Made by a program: the position numbers and the translations under genes
Origin: Thelonectria olida
Taxonomy: Eukaryota > Ascomycota > Sordariomycetes > Hypocreales > Nectriaceae
Reading direction: 5' to 3'
DNA: 42,934 bases
Assembly (NCBI GenBank): GCA_020736575.1
Contig: JAGPYM010000107.1
Coordinates: 1-42,934 of the forward strand
Part shown: one piece after another, positions 21,654 to 33,177 of the stretch
How the letters are laid out: the number at the start of each line of letters is the position of its first letter
Position numbering within the stretch: the first letter of the stretch is position 1
The notes under the pieces: model-generated
The model's input: only the letters and a program-made list of their open reading frames with translations
The model's database searches: none
Told to the model about the DNA's origin: nothing

Positions 21654-22417
21654 ACTATGTGTGGGAGGATAATATTAAGATGGAAGGTACAGAGTGTGGG
21701 GTGGAAAAGTTGCAAAGTGACGCAGCATGGTAGCATACAGATGGTGGGGGGCTGTCGGGATATCTTTCTTCCTTTGCCTTCACAATGTTGTCTCCTGAAG
21801 TGGCAATTCGGTTGCGTAGGTAGAGTATAGCGGCCGCGAGTGAACACTGTTGTAGAACACCCCTGTCAGTTTGCCGGAGGGCCTATCGGTAACGCGAGAA
21901 GTAGAGCAGCTAACTTGATCTGTAGATGCGCAGCACATGGTTTTATTATTACGAACCATGCCGCCTATACCTACTCTTCCTGCCTCCTCAGAAGCACTGG
22001 TTGCAAACAGGACGCCCTCCATCCTGCTGGGGGTTTCTGTCGCCATATCTCGGTCGAGGTCGTGCCCGATGGGCAGGCGGCTGTCCCCATGGTGGTAGTG
22101 TGTATGCCTGGATTGTCTCCATTCGCTCAACTGTGTTGCCTCAACCAAAGCCCCGCCTTCCCAATGTCGACGCGTCTAGCCCAGCAAAGCACTTTTGTCC
22201 CTCCATCACTCTGCATCAGCAAGGAAGGCAAGAAAGGGCTATGGGTGAGATTGGGATGTTGGTTCCTTCTATATCTAAGCGAGAGGGGTGGCTACAGGCC
22301 TAGGCGCACTGCGTTTCTCCGGTGGCGCATGTTGATCTTCTCGCTGAGCCGAACCACGTCGGACTTAGGCATGAGCTCTCACGCATAACTGTTTTTTATG
22401 TTGTCCTCATGGTCACG
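21654..22417. other. Intergenic upstream of the regulator
   Basis: About 760 bases. Open frames exist on both strands (for example 21840-22388 on plus), but none shows family motifs. I support no gene here. Confidence 0.4.
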
Positions 22418-23330
22418 TTAGTACATGTTCAAGAGCATAAGTGGGATTCCGACCATCCCTTGCATCAGGCCAAGCATCTTGCATGCCGTTTCAAAGCCAT
22501 TTGGCGGGCCACCTGGTGGATGCGAAGGGAATTTCTTAGAGAGCGTGATGAGCTTGCGAAGGCTATCTTGTAACGCCTGGCCGCCGACTGGAGTTTCCGG
22601 TGCCTCTTCGTATTGCTGGACCGCGTCGCGGAATGCATGAGCGCTACTATGGTTCCACTGGAGGTGAGCAGCTTTAAAGCGATCTTGCTGAAGCCGTTTG
22701 GAAGACAGTGCGAGTCGGGTGCAGGAACGCCAATTCCAGGCACTCCTGGACCAGGACGACTGAGAGGCGGCAACCCCGGCGAAGGCGGCTCGGATGGGCA
22801 GCTTCATAGGCCTCAAGTGCAGCCAAAAACTGGGTTGGCTCGTCAATCGACTTGTTTCTCACTTGCTCGGTTTTTTTCCAACAAGTTATCCAGAGAGGTC
22901 GACGAGGAAGTAAAGCCGTTGAGGATCTCTGTATAGGCGTTGGCTGCATTGCGTTCAAAGAACAACTTCTGAACAACAGTCGAGCGGATGGATCCAAGTG
23001 CGCCTCGGAACGCCATATCCAGCGCAACAGGGGTGACACATAGCAAAGGCGCCGATGATGGATACGGCAGAACTGGCAGTCGAAGCCATCTGGGCCATTT
23101 GCGTCCCTATCTTACTCTGCACTATGGCCAGCTACTGAAATTGTACCATCGCGGGCCATACTTAGTCGACGTAGATCAAAACATTTGGGGGCTCCCCAGT
23201 GACAGTCTGGTCTACGCAATCTCTTCTCGGGGGAAGCATAAGTATAGGCTCTTGTCTATGTCCCGTTTTGCAGCTTCATCGGCTGCTCCAGCGCGATCTA
23301 TCTGCTTCCACTCGCGTTGAACTTGCACAG
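22418..23330 (-). pseudogene. Decayed gene of unknown function, helix-rich
   Basis: Minus-strand frames read like consecutive parts of one protein but shift relative to each other. An upstream part (about 23225-23320) reads QREWKQIDRAGAADEAAKRDI. The next (about 22880-23110) reads MAQMASTASSAVSIIGAFAM, then after a shift VALDMAFRGALGSIRSTVVQ and ERNAANAYTEILNGF. A third, in another frame, reads EPTQFLAALEAYEAAHPSRL. The last (22418 to about 22640) ends QALQDSLRKLITLSKKFPSH and LGLMQGMVGIPLMLLNMY. No plausible introns join them, so I read it as a frameshifted relic. I do not recognise the family. Confidence 0.4.
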
Positions 23331-23506
23331 AAAATCCAGGGCCAGCTCTATTAATTCACAAACAAGATAGCCATCACCACTACAATAGTATCGAGTGTTC
23401 AAGACGTTCTGCATTCAAACTTGGGTAAGCGGCTAACTACACTTTGTGGCAGAGTAAAAAATCTGGCCCGTTTGTTCCCATATCCTCCTTCACTCCAAGG
23501 TATCAT

Positions 23507-24025
23507 TTATAGGCAAGGACCCAGATGTCCCTTGATGGCAGTCGCGGAGACAAACTCATGACTGTACCCTTCGTGACGGCTGAACGCGGGATGTCCCTCC
23601 TCCATTAGGAAACGGCGAGAATCATGAATGACTTTCCTCACCAACCAGACGGCCAAGTCAACGTTGTGCTTAGTGATGGCACCTTCAAGCCTAGCCATCA
23701 ACTCATCCTTGACTTTCTGAGGCCAACCCTCATCATGAACTTAATTTACGTCAGCGGGTTCATGGTATATGGTGCCTCTTCATTATCGTCATTATCCAGA
23801 AGCATGTCTATTCCTAAGTAACTCCCGAAATCGGCAGTCACCTTAATGCTCACATAAGGATTTGGGGCATCCGGTCGATAAATATTAGCCCGAGAAGGAG
23901 AAAAGCTCAATGACATCAACCTTTTGGCCAGGCACCTAGGCCTATGTCCGTCTTGAAACGCTCGTCTCTTTGGCACGCTTGTAAGGCTCGCCAAGCGAAG
24001 GAGATCCGAGAGAACGTTTCGACAT
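23507..24025 (-). pseudogene. Decayed gene with TAG stops and frameshifts
   Basis: Begins ATG at 24025 and reads MSKRSLGSPSLGEPYKRAKE, then meets two in-frame TAG codons in close succession (acaTAGgccTAG), after which PGQKVDVIELFSFSG continues in the same frame. Both TAG codons could be former CAG codons hit by a C-to-T change. A shift is then needed to continue as RPDAPNPYVSIKVTADFGSY, and a second to continue as ELMARLEGAITKHNVDLAVW and end EFVSATAIKGHLGPCL. The family is not recognised. The ordered pieces and lack of usable introns suggest a pseudogene. Confidence 0.45.
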
Positions 24026-24949
24026 TTTGGAAAAATAAGACTGGAACTAATACAAATTGTTACAAAACGAACAAAAAACTACTGGGTTCTGTTCCTGTAA
24101 ATGGGCAGCGCTTCACTTGAACAAGGGGGACAGTTGTGGTTGACGGGCCAGGGCAGCTGAGCTGTGGGAAGCAAGTGGAAAAGATGACCTGAACGCTTGG
24201 TAGGCAATAGAAAGGACGGAAATTCACACCGGGGATCCAAGTGAAAGGTTCATGTTGAGCTCATGCTGAGCTCATGATAGTGCCAACACAACACCTGGGA
24301 GGAAGAACACTCGGGGGAAATCAATGTGTTTAGGACCATCCACAAACTCCGGTACGTTGTTGGATGTTCTTGGAAGTAGGACTTCGTGCATCTCTTGCTC
24401 CATGCACTGAGAACTGGTGTTATCGTCTCTGCGCTTTGCACCCGCCACTGTTGCTACGACCGGTCGAATGGCTCAGTGAGGCGTCCGGACTGGGCCCAGA
24501 GAGGCGGGGACTGCTTGTCAGGGCGGGAAAGCTCTCCACGATATCATAGCCAGCAATACCTATGCGTAAATCTTGCGAAGCGTTGTGCAGGTAAATATTG
24601 GGGTTTTTACGAGGCACCAACTCCGCTCTTGATCTTACTTGACCTTCGTCATCTAAAACTGAGGGCGGCGACTGATCGTTTCTGGACAACATTGGCTGAG
24701 AGGTCCAAGAGGAGTAATAGAGGTAAAGGTGAGACAGATGTGGAGAACTATCAGCCTATGCTTAGAGCATTTATAAGGACATGCTTCCGGCGGTATGTAT
24801 AAGGCTCCAATGGCACTCTGGCGAGTTTCCCCAGTCCGAAGATGACACAGTTTTGAACTGTTCTAAGCAAAGTCCCGGGCTACAAGGCATATGACTTAGC
24901 CAATATGCGAACGTCTCATTGATTCAGTACTCTAGTGATTAGCATCATC
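24026..24949. other. Intergenic, nothing recognised
   Basis: About 920 bases of ordinary composition. A 138-codon frame on plus (24386-24802) and a short one on minus (24250-24441) show no family motifs and overlap each other; neither is supported. Confidence 0.4.
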
Positions 24950-26456
24950 TCAATCTTTGAGATCCACATAGTTCCATACCTCAGGCAGCTTATCGCTTGG
25001 ACTGCTGTATCTTTCCTGACCCCAGTTCTCATCCAACATAGCCTCATCACCCTCCAACATGCCAAACAAAGGCCCATCGGGGTCTTCATTCTTCCCGTCA
25101 TCTTCAGGGCTGTCTCCGGTCTTGTATCTTGGCCAAATCTCTAACAAGTAATCCTTTATCCGCCCCGTCCACGGCCAGACAAGCTCATTACTTCCCCTTT
25201 GCTTTCCAGGATTGATACACGTAGATCCAATACATAGCAGGTCTAAGTAAGGCAGTTGTTCAGCAACAATGCTTCCGGCCCGCTCAATGGCCACCATGTG
25301 CTGTCTCGACTGGTAGCGACCAAACGTTGTGCCGCTAAGTCCGAAGTATACGTTACCACACCCAGGTGGCTCATAATCAGTGAAGCCAAGGCTCCAAGCA
25401 TCAGGGAGGTGCAAAGTCGATAGGTTTTTGAATTCCTTGAGAATCAAAGTGACATTCTAACGTAGGCCCTTTTGGTTAGCACCCTGACTCAATGTGGCAG
25501 TGGAATGGTCTGCAACTTGCCTCTAGCACCTGACTATTAGGATAATCTGGTTCGTAATAGTACATGGGGCCAACTCTGCCAAGCAAATTTAGCTTGTGCA
25601 AGGAAGGCATGGCATCGAGAAGGCTCCCAACGAGTTCTGGACCCCATTCGGCGGCCGCCTCAAGCGCCGTAAGCTTTTTCGCACTCCGCGCCATTTCAAT
25701 AAGTTCATTGAACGGCCCATGATTTCTTCGATACGACCAAGTAAAGTCATTGGTTGTTAATGCCGTCAAGTTTGGAGCAAATGGTAAAAGGAAATGCATA
25801 TTCGGCGCGAGATGCATCTCTGTTACTGTGGGTAGATAGAGCCCGCTCTCACGGAAGGCTGACTCGAAAATTGCTGTCACGACGGTGTCATCGGAGGGCC
25901 TTAACCATTCGAGCTTTGTAAGCGTCCCCATTTGCGAGAGAACATTGACAAACAGGCGAGGGACGATGTCTGGGGGCACTTGTTCTTCCCACCGAGGATC
26001 GAAACCACCCGAATACCTATATATATCGACTCTGAGCGATTCACAAGTGCGCAAGGCTTCTTTGCAGCTCAGTATTTCACCCAGCCGATCCCTGGCGTTG
26101 TCCCAGCCGAGCCGGTTTTGTATACTGGCTCGGTTGTTGTCCACCATGAGGTCCTTGAATAGATCGACTGGGACCATGGGAAGCTTCGAGCGCAGGGGAG
26201 AATCGGAGTTGCATAGGGCGTCCGCTGCATCAAGGCGTTCGAGTACAGCTGTGTTCTCGAGAACCCATGGATGCTCCGTGTCGCGGATGAACTGAGGAAT
26301 CCTAGAAGCCCTCAGTCCGAGACGGAAGAGCAGCGGCGCCTGACTAGACCCAGCAGTATGTATGTATGCGCAAACGAAAAGCGACAGAAAAATGACTTTC
26401 CAGAATGGCCGCATTCTCTGATAGATGTGGCGAAGAGTAGTAGTGAGCGTCAACAT
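24950..26456 (-). CDS. F-box/leucine-rich-repeat-like protein
   Basis: Two exons, 25521-26456 and 24950-25456, encode about 480 aa. The middle and C-terminal parts carry irregular leucine-rich repeats typical of fungal F-box-associated proteins: MGTLTKLEWLRP, LPTVTEMHLAPN, APNLTALTTNDF, MPSLHKLNLLGR and FKNLSTLHLPDAW. No clear F-box is seen. The N-terminus has a hydrophobic stretch (FWKVIFLSLFVCAYI, about 18-32), either a membrane anchor or part of a degenerate F-box helix. The intron donor is either GC (gag|gcaagt, matching the GC-AG consensus and giving VLENVTLIL) or a weak GT nine bases upstream (cag|gtgcta). The C-terminus is acidic. A role in protein turnover is only a family-level guess. 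Confidence 0.65.
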
Positions 26457-27061
26457 ACTGAAACCTGGCGTTTGTAGTAAATATTACTAGCAAGGTGAGG
26501 GCGAAAAGAAGAATCAATGAAGGGAAATTCGCAACACGAGCGTGGGACGACGGCTGGAATAAGGCCAGTCCTAGCTTGTAAATGTGGTGCAGCAATATTT
26601 CACGCATAATATATGATATGCATTTAACCCGACAATCGTTTACGTGTCCTTGTCGGCCATCATCCTTCACGCCACTGCCTGCTGTGTTGCCAACAAACAG
26701 TTACGTGTTCAAATGTTTAGGCAGACTCGTGGCGGATTTCCTGCTAGTTTGTGGGAGTAAGCTTCTGCTGTCCCTGCTAGTTATCGTAGAGTGGCCGGTT
26801 TTTCTCGCTGAAACCTGCTATAGTCAGCCGTCCCGGTTCACCGTGGCAGAGAGCTAGAACCCGGATGAAAGGGATTGACGTCTCAAAGGAAAACGAAGAC
26901 GTCTAGTTCTTAACTAAAGTAAAAGAATATCTCCCGTAGCAAGGCCTTCGAGCAAACGTGAGAAAGGCCTGCGAATGTATTCCCTGATGTGTGTACTTCT
27001 TACTTGTCTGGCTTGGTTAGGGAACTGTTGTTCCGTTCATCTGGTGACCGGTCTGACCTCG
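26457..27061. other. Intergenic upstream of the LRR-like gene
   Basis: About 600 bases between the start of the LRR-like gene and the SDR relic. No supported gene or repeat. Confidence 0.4.
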
Positions 27062-27390
27062 TGTGGTACCGGCGTAAATGGCGGCCTCCGAAAAGAGTCT
27101 TCTCTCATATTGTCCGCCCCGGAAGCAAAGTGATTCTTGCCTGTTGGAGTAGGTCCAAGGGCAAGCAGGTCAAACCTGAAATCGAAGACCGACTTAAGTG
27201 TAGCCCTGAAGCTATGGACGTCTGGGCACTCGATCCTGAGTCCCCGTCTTCCTTAAGACCTTTGTGGATCGAGCCGACTATCTCTCTCGCCTCGACGTCG
27301 TATTTAACAACGCGGGAGTTCGAGCAGCCATCTTTCAGCCTGCTTATAACACTGAGACAACACTGATCGTCGATACTCCTCTTAGACGTC
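27062..27390 (+). pseudogene. Frameshifted short-chain dehydrogenase relic
   Basis: Three pieces of an SDR lie in order but in different frames. The first, TGVNGGLR at about 27068, is a cofactor-loop remnant. The second (27097-27247) reads VRPGSKVILACWSRSKGK and then CSPEAMDVWALDPES. The third, one frame over (27247 onward), reads FLKTFVDRADYLSRLDVVFN, NNAGV and TETTLIVD. This matches the N-terminal half of retinol-dehydrogenase/TIC32-type fungal SDRs. The catalytic YxxxK half is absent. The remnant ends just before the stop of the convergent ankyrin gene, so the rest was lost or replaced. Confidence 0.7.
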
Positions 27391-27405
27391 ATCCGTCTAC
27401 CAATT

Positions 27406-29470
27406 TTATGACGCTTCTTCTAATACAGCCACCATTTCATTCAACCCCTTTCTTTGTGCCATTTCAAGTGGTGTTTCGCCCCGGGCATTCTTTGCTGCCC
27501 TACTCGCCCCGTGTTCAATCAGTATGCGCGCCATCTTGACCTCGTTTACTTCCACAGCCGCGTGTAGCCCGCTCACACTTCCCCTAGAGGAATTCGTAGT
27601 AAGATTAACGTTCACATGGTATTCCAACAGCACACGAAGCAGCTTCATATTGCGGCAAAAGATAGTCCAGTAAAGGACGCTGAGCCCGTGCAACGCAGTT
27701 TGCCGGTTAACGTCTGCCCCGGCCTCGACGAGGAGCTTGGCGTACTCGAAGAACTGAGGGGCACATATCCTTTGTAGCAGGCCTGAGCCCTTGAACTCGG
27801 AAACAAGGGCCACGTCACCGGGTTGGTCCTCGTCCGGGAATATGAAGTTTGGGTCCGCTCCAGCTTGAAGTAGCTCTCGCGTATAGTCGATACCCCAAGC
27901 GTTGTGAGGTGACAGTGATAAGGGCGTCTCTCCACCCGGACATGAGTTTGGTAGCCGTGAGTAGTATTCCTCTTCGTTTGCAGCATTGCCAAAGCCTTTG
28001 GGTCGCATGTAGACGTTGATATTGGCGCCGTGACTGAGAAGAATATGCATCGCGGATCTGTGACGGTGAATCATGGCGTGGAATAGAGGAGGGATGTCTA
28101 CGAGCAGTTAGTCGATACGCGTAACGTTGAATTCATTCTCATGTCAAAGAATGGGAGTACTGTGATGGCAATCGGGTTGTACGCACCCCATTTATCCTTC
28201 TGCTCAACGTCAACACCCTCCTCTATCAGGACCTTTAGAATCGCATCATTGTTCATGGTGATAGCTTCGTGAAGCAGAATCAGACGTCTCTTTGCAAGAG
28301 GAGCGATGAGCGGTCGGAACCCCTCGGGATCGCCTGCGTCAGCCATTTGTCTTATGAGACTGGTATGGAAACTTCCAAGTGCACAGCCTTTATCGATGAG
28401 AACTGCTGCGACTCTTACACTTATGACCTCGCCAGCGATTGCCAGATGCAACGGGGTTTGGAGAGAGTCGTCCTTTGCATTTGCGTCTGCGCCGTGGTCA
28501 AGTAACAAACCAGCAATCTCCTTGTCGTCGTAGATGGCGGCGAGATGCAGCGCCGTGCGGCCGCCAGTGCCTCGTCCTGTGGGTGAAACGCCCTCAGCCA
28601 GAAGTTGGGCAATAACCTGTCTGTTGCAGGTCCTGGCAGCCTGCACGATCAACGGTTCTTCAGATGATCCTAAGCTTTTCAGTGTTTCCGTTAGCACTCC
28701 TCTTTGCACTTCACTCCCTCTCGCGCTCCTTACAATGCGGATACCTGAGCAGGCTCTTCTGCAATACGTTGGTTCTCTTGCGATTCCAGAAACCGCGTCA
28801 TTTGGAAGCCTACTACAGTGCTAGTAGAGTTGGAACCGCGTCGACCGCTGGCCGTGACGCTTTCGAGGTCTGATTCTAGTCTCTTCTTGAATCTTCTCCC
28901 CGTTTCGGCGCTTTGGAACTGAGCTGAAAGCTTTTCGTAGCTGATGGCAAGATCGTTTCGAATTTCGTCGTGGCCTTTGCCGGTGAGATACCTCAAGTTG
29001 TTATTAGTTTTATCCCACTTACACCATTACAAGTGCAGTAAATACCCGTTTAGCACCGACACGGCCAACGTGAGACCTGCCGTTTGGTCACGAAATCGAG
29101 ACCGATGCGTCTTGATTTCACCTTTGCGCATCGTCCAGCTAATCGCCCTCATCGGGCCTCTCCTCCAGCTCCCTTGTTGCAAGAACGGCTCAAGAGTCGC
29201 CCTCAGGCTCTCCATGACGGCAGAGTTGCTCTGCACGCAATTCTGGACTGCTGCGACAAGTGTTGAATCTTCCACTCGAAAGTCGTAGGTGTTGCATAGC
29301 AGCTCTGTCGACTGAAGCACAGACGAGAGACTGTTCAGTTCTTCCTGTAGCTGGCGGATTTCTGCGGGCGCATCCTTGATATCTTGAATGAGCGTGACGA
29401 GGGCCTGAGCAGTCGACGCTGCGACGACGACTAGGCTAGTTACGCTCGATATTACTGAGAGAGGGTCCAT
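27406..29470 (-). CDS. Helo-like N-domain plus ankyrin-repeat protein
   Basis: Exons 29046-29470, 28734-28991, 28187-28674 and 27406-28097 give 620 aa; introns of 54, 59 and 89 nt carry good branch points (ctaac, ctaat). The N-terminus MDPLSVISSVTSLVVVAAST, with following helices (EIRQLQEELNSLSSVL), is typical of the fungal Helo-like domain found at the front of STAND/NLR proteins. Residues about 235-620 form some eight ankyrin repeats, including GRTALHLAAIYDDKEIAGLL, LQTPLHLAIAGEV, AMHILLSHGANINV, TRELLQAGADPNF, AKLLVEAGADVN and MARILIEHGASRAAKNARGE. No NACHT or NB-ARC ATPase lies between them, so the architecture is Helo-ANK without the switch. Relatives are linked to non-self recognition and regulated cell death in fungi; that role is inferred here. 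Confidence 0.85.
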
Positions 29471-31480
29471 GGCGTCTTGAACTGGAAGGGGGAGATGTGC
29501 AACAACACGAGAGGCTACAGGGCAGAAGTAAGCACGGCGGGGGGATGAATGTAATGGTTCGATATGGCAGGAAAATGCATGACTCAGCAAGCGGCCTCTT
29601 TGGGGCGGTGCTTGGGGGGCCAACTTGCCTCTGATAATAATATGGATATGGATGGATGTAAGTAGGGTTCGTGATTGGTGGACTGGGCTGTCGATCTGGG
29701 GGCTGGGGTGCCTTGTAAGGATGAGGATGAAAACCAACGTTTAGCAAGGGTGTCTGCATTTGGTCCTTGTTCCTCGATCATTGTGGACAAATTTTCAGAG
29801 AGGAGATTCATGCTATAGTCATCAAGAAGATTGATTTCTTCAAGCACGAGGCAATGGTAGTGGCTAACCTGGTCCATTGGAGTTTCGAGTAAAGGACCTT
29901 CTCCAAACGGGCACAGCCAGCGCCAACAATGGCGTGAATAATGAGGAACAAGACGAACTCCAAATCGAGTCGGTGGGTTGACAAATGAACCTAGCGATTT
30001 GTCAATATTGTTAGTGGAAACGGTGAAAAGAGCAAGGCGAACATGCTGTACGAGGCCGTAGTAGCCCAGGCAGCATGATTGAAGGACTTTTCACTCTGAC
30101 CCAGCTGACAAGGCTGCATACTTGCTAGTACTTAGCTATTTTGTTGTCATTCTTTCTACTCTTCAAAGTAATTAAAACTGGTGTCCTGAACGGGTAGACA
30201 TCGTGAAACAACTTCTCCCACCATGCCCATGCGACGTCTACCGGACTTTCGCCACGCTAATGAGCCGCTTCGCGTTTGAGTTAATAGGAGAACTGACCAT
30301 ATGGACGGCCAAAACGATCGCCTCTACCATACCACCCTCTTGCACCGTAGTTGTCTATTTCCTTTCCACCAAGCCAGGTGGGAACCGAGCGGTCTCCATC
30401 GTGCATGCAACCTATCTTGATGACCAGCTTCTTCCTCACCTGAGAAAGAGTCTTGAGGGCCCTTTATATCACCCCATTGTCCTCAAACTAGCCTAGATTC
30501 TGCAACTCGACCTAATGCTTCGCCATGCTTGGCTTGTCTCTCATTGCATCAAGAGCAGGTCCCTTGAGCCGTCAAGTAATCTTATCGTTGCCCGAGAATT
30601 GGATCTTGTGAATATTATTGCAGTTGGTCAAAATGCCTTGAGGACTTGTCTGTTAGCTTATATACAGCGCTGAGGGTCATGTAATGCCAACAAATTTCAG
30701 CTGGCTGTTGTAAGACGATAAATGACCTGACTACTAATGCCCCGACCTTTCCATGTCTCTTCACTCTAAAGCCAAATTTTCAAACGCCCCATAGCGAGCG
30801 TGGTTTGCATAAGTGCATGTTTTGGTCGAGTGGCGCGGTTGGTGTTGCTGTTGTTTAGAGTAGCACGGGCGTACTGTTGCAACCCATTGTGACTGACAGA
30901 TCCGCGTTGCTTACAGCTAAGGACCTGTATTGAAGTTTCTGAAGCGTTGAGGCTGGCGAGGAGCAGTCTGAAGTGTCACAGGGTGGGGAGATGGCAAATA
31001 GAATAGTCAATGGAAACAGGAACAATGTACGAAGTCAACGGTCCAGAGGATGGAACGCAAAGTACGCGACCAGTTCTTCAAGTTTGGGCGTCGAGCTTGC
31101 AGGACGCGTCCCTTGCCCCTAAAAAGGGAGGAGATAGGTGACGGAATGTATGTCTCACCTGCGCCTGAACACGAGGGCACTCCTTTGTCAACGTCCAGTA
31201 TCTCGTAGCTATACGGGGTGCTTTCAATTGATTAGCTGCTTGGGCTATTTTGAAGTGATTATCCTCGCACGCGCATCCTTACGATAGAAACAGTGCTGCC
31301 CAATATGTTAGATGGTGTTCAGCCCGAGGCTTGAAAGTATTTTCCGTGGCAATGAAGTAGTTATACTGTAAATAAATGCCCGTGAGGTAGAAACTGGTTG
31401 CCAATTGTTGGCAAGACTATCTCGATCCATGCTTGAATTGGTCATCTCACCTCGACAGAGTCGAAGCCCCAGGTTACCTC
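29471..31480. other. Long gene-poor stretch
   Basis: About 2 kb of ordinary composition. Short frames occur on both strands (for example plus 30203-30496), but none is convincing. A minus-strand stretch at about 29870-29990 (LDLEFVLFLIIHAIVGAGCA) hints at another decayed gene, with no clear limits. Confidence 0.4.
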
Positions 31481-31791
31481 ATGAATAGAGGGTTCTCACC
31501 AAACAACACGGAGCATCCTCCGTTTCAGCGCATTTGGTGGGAAAGTCTAGAAGAACCTGTTCCAGTGTCTTCCGAATCTCCTTGTAGCGCTCCTGTCGAC
31601 ATGCAAGCTCAGCACGCTCGATCGCAACGACCGGGATGGCCTTTACACTGGAAAGCCAGTCTCAAACAGCGAGCGTGCAGCGGCACATTGCCTAGTGATC
31701 GTGCAGTATACCGCATGCTCAAGATCTTCCACATGTTCGGGAAAGAGAGAACTGTTCGTACTATAAAAGATGGCCAAGTTGATGCCAGTCT
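31481..31791 (-). pseudogene. Relic of a helical-repeat (TPR-like) protein
   Basis: On the minus strand a frame reads GINLAIFYSTNSSLFPEHVE, then TRQCAAARSLFETGFPV. One base shift later it continues KAIPVVAIERAELACRQERY and KTLEQVLLDFPTKCAETEDA. The two parts fit end to end, so a single-base change around 31663 has broken one protein. The alternating small/large helical pattern looks TPR-like. Neither flank continues convincingly, so only a fragment remains. Confidence 0.5.
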
Positions 31792-33177
31792 GTTTATTGT
31801 GTTGTAACCAAACGGAGGTGCAGTTATGGAGTACGGAATCAAATGGGTCTCGGCACTTGAGTAACTACTAAACTTATAAATCTCCAAGAGGGAGAGAGAG
31901 TGTATCCAACCAACACGGCCCAAGTGGCCGGAATATGTTTCATTAATGTGTCTCCTTTTAGGTCTATCTGAGCTATCAGGGGCCTCGAAGCCTTGGCCAG
32001 TCAGAAAGAAGCCCGTGATGTACGGCGGCTGAAGATAATGAATTGAGTTATTTTGTCTGACGGTGTGGCCCCATGATTGCATCCTGCTTGGTCTAGAATG
32101 GGTATCACTAACGCCACATTCAGGCAGACCATGTTTTGATATGTGCGGCGGTATTGAGCTTTGGACTGCATCCACGCTATTGTTCGAGGAGAAAATACCG
32201 AAGGTTCTTTTTTCTGCTGCTTAGAGGTATAGGGCTTATTAAAGTCGATAACAGTTGGTGCAGAGGGTCGCTGGTATTTGGCAGAAGAAGATACGGGTCC
32301 GGATCACATGGGATCCACGCCCTTCGCAGATGGCGGCCATAACTGGCGAGTGCATCAAAACGCATACGCCGTTCCTTCCTGTGGTATGCTTGTTCAAGGT
32401 ATTGGTCGTGATCATATCATGATTCAGGCACTTTTGTTCTGTTGGCTGTTGGTTCCTGTGACCCGGGGGAGGGGGTTGTCTTGCCGACTCATCCGAAAGC
32501 TGCATCAGGCACCTCCACATTGTTGGTTGCGAACGCCTTCCGCTATTGTGTGGTTCTGTGTCGTTGTTGCACGAAGGAATTTGAGGAAGCGAGCTCTTTG
32601 AGACTGGAGGCCTCTTGTCTCGCAATTCCCCGTCATAGTGAAATCCAGAATGCATTTTGTACCACCAACATCAATAGTCCTGGACAGCCTGTCAACACGC
32701 GGCAGCCAGGTGATGACCATCATGGTATATCTCGTGGATGACTACACAGGCAGCGGCACCAACTGCCCGCGCCTCCCGCGTCCGAGAAACCGAAGTTGGT
32801 GTGATATGTTGTGTGCGACGGAGATGAAGACGACGACTACCCAGTCGTGACCCTCAAGCCAGTTGCAGGCTCTGCGGCCTATTGGGAGAGCTTCCATCCC
32901 AATGGGACACCGCATCATGGTGTTCGACACGCCGGATTGCCTGTGAGAACAGGACAAAGGTTGGCTGAACATCTGGGCTTGAGATTCATCATGGAGGGCA
33001 GGTGACATGGATTAGCAATCATAGGGAGTGGGGCTCTTTAGCCGGGAGTTCTAAAGCAAGAGTGGTTTCGTCTATAAAAGCCCATGATTGCTAAGCACTG
33101 CGACGTTGATAGTAATAAGCCATCCTTTTCTTCGTCTCCCGTGCCCCTTACGATCTTCACAAATCTGAACGACCAGC
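31792..33177. other. Intergenic and promoter of the metallopeptidase gene
   Basis: About 1.4 kb without a supported gene. A plus-strand piece at 32811-33005 (VTLKPVAGSAAYWESFHPNG) has protein-like composition but no start or splice context. A TATA-like tataaaag lies at about 33072-33079, some 100 bases before the metallopeptidase ATG. Confidence 0.4.

Noticed and set aside
21840..22388. Long plus-strand frame (182 codons) upstream of the regulator
   Set aside because: Cysteine- and serine-rich low-order sequence with no motif; overlapping frames on both strands suggest chance.
24386..24802. 138-codon plus-strand frame
   Set aside because: No domain pattern and no promoter or splice context; probably chance.
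29584..30010. Minus-strand protein-like pieces (for example LDLEFVLFLIIHAIVGAGCA)
   Set aside because: Suggestive of a decayed gene, but the pieces do not assemble and no family is recognised; too weak to list as a gene.
30203..30496. 97-codon plus-strand frame
   Set aside because: Reads partly hydrophobic but has no recognisable fold or neighbours that support it.
32811..33005. Plus-strand frame with protein-like composition before the metallopeptidase
   Set aside because: No credible start or splice site, stop codon directly upstream, and no family match.
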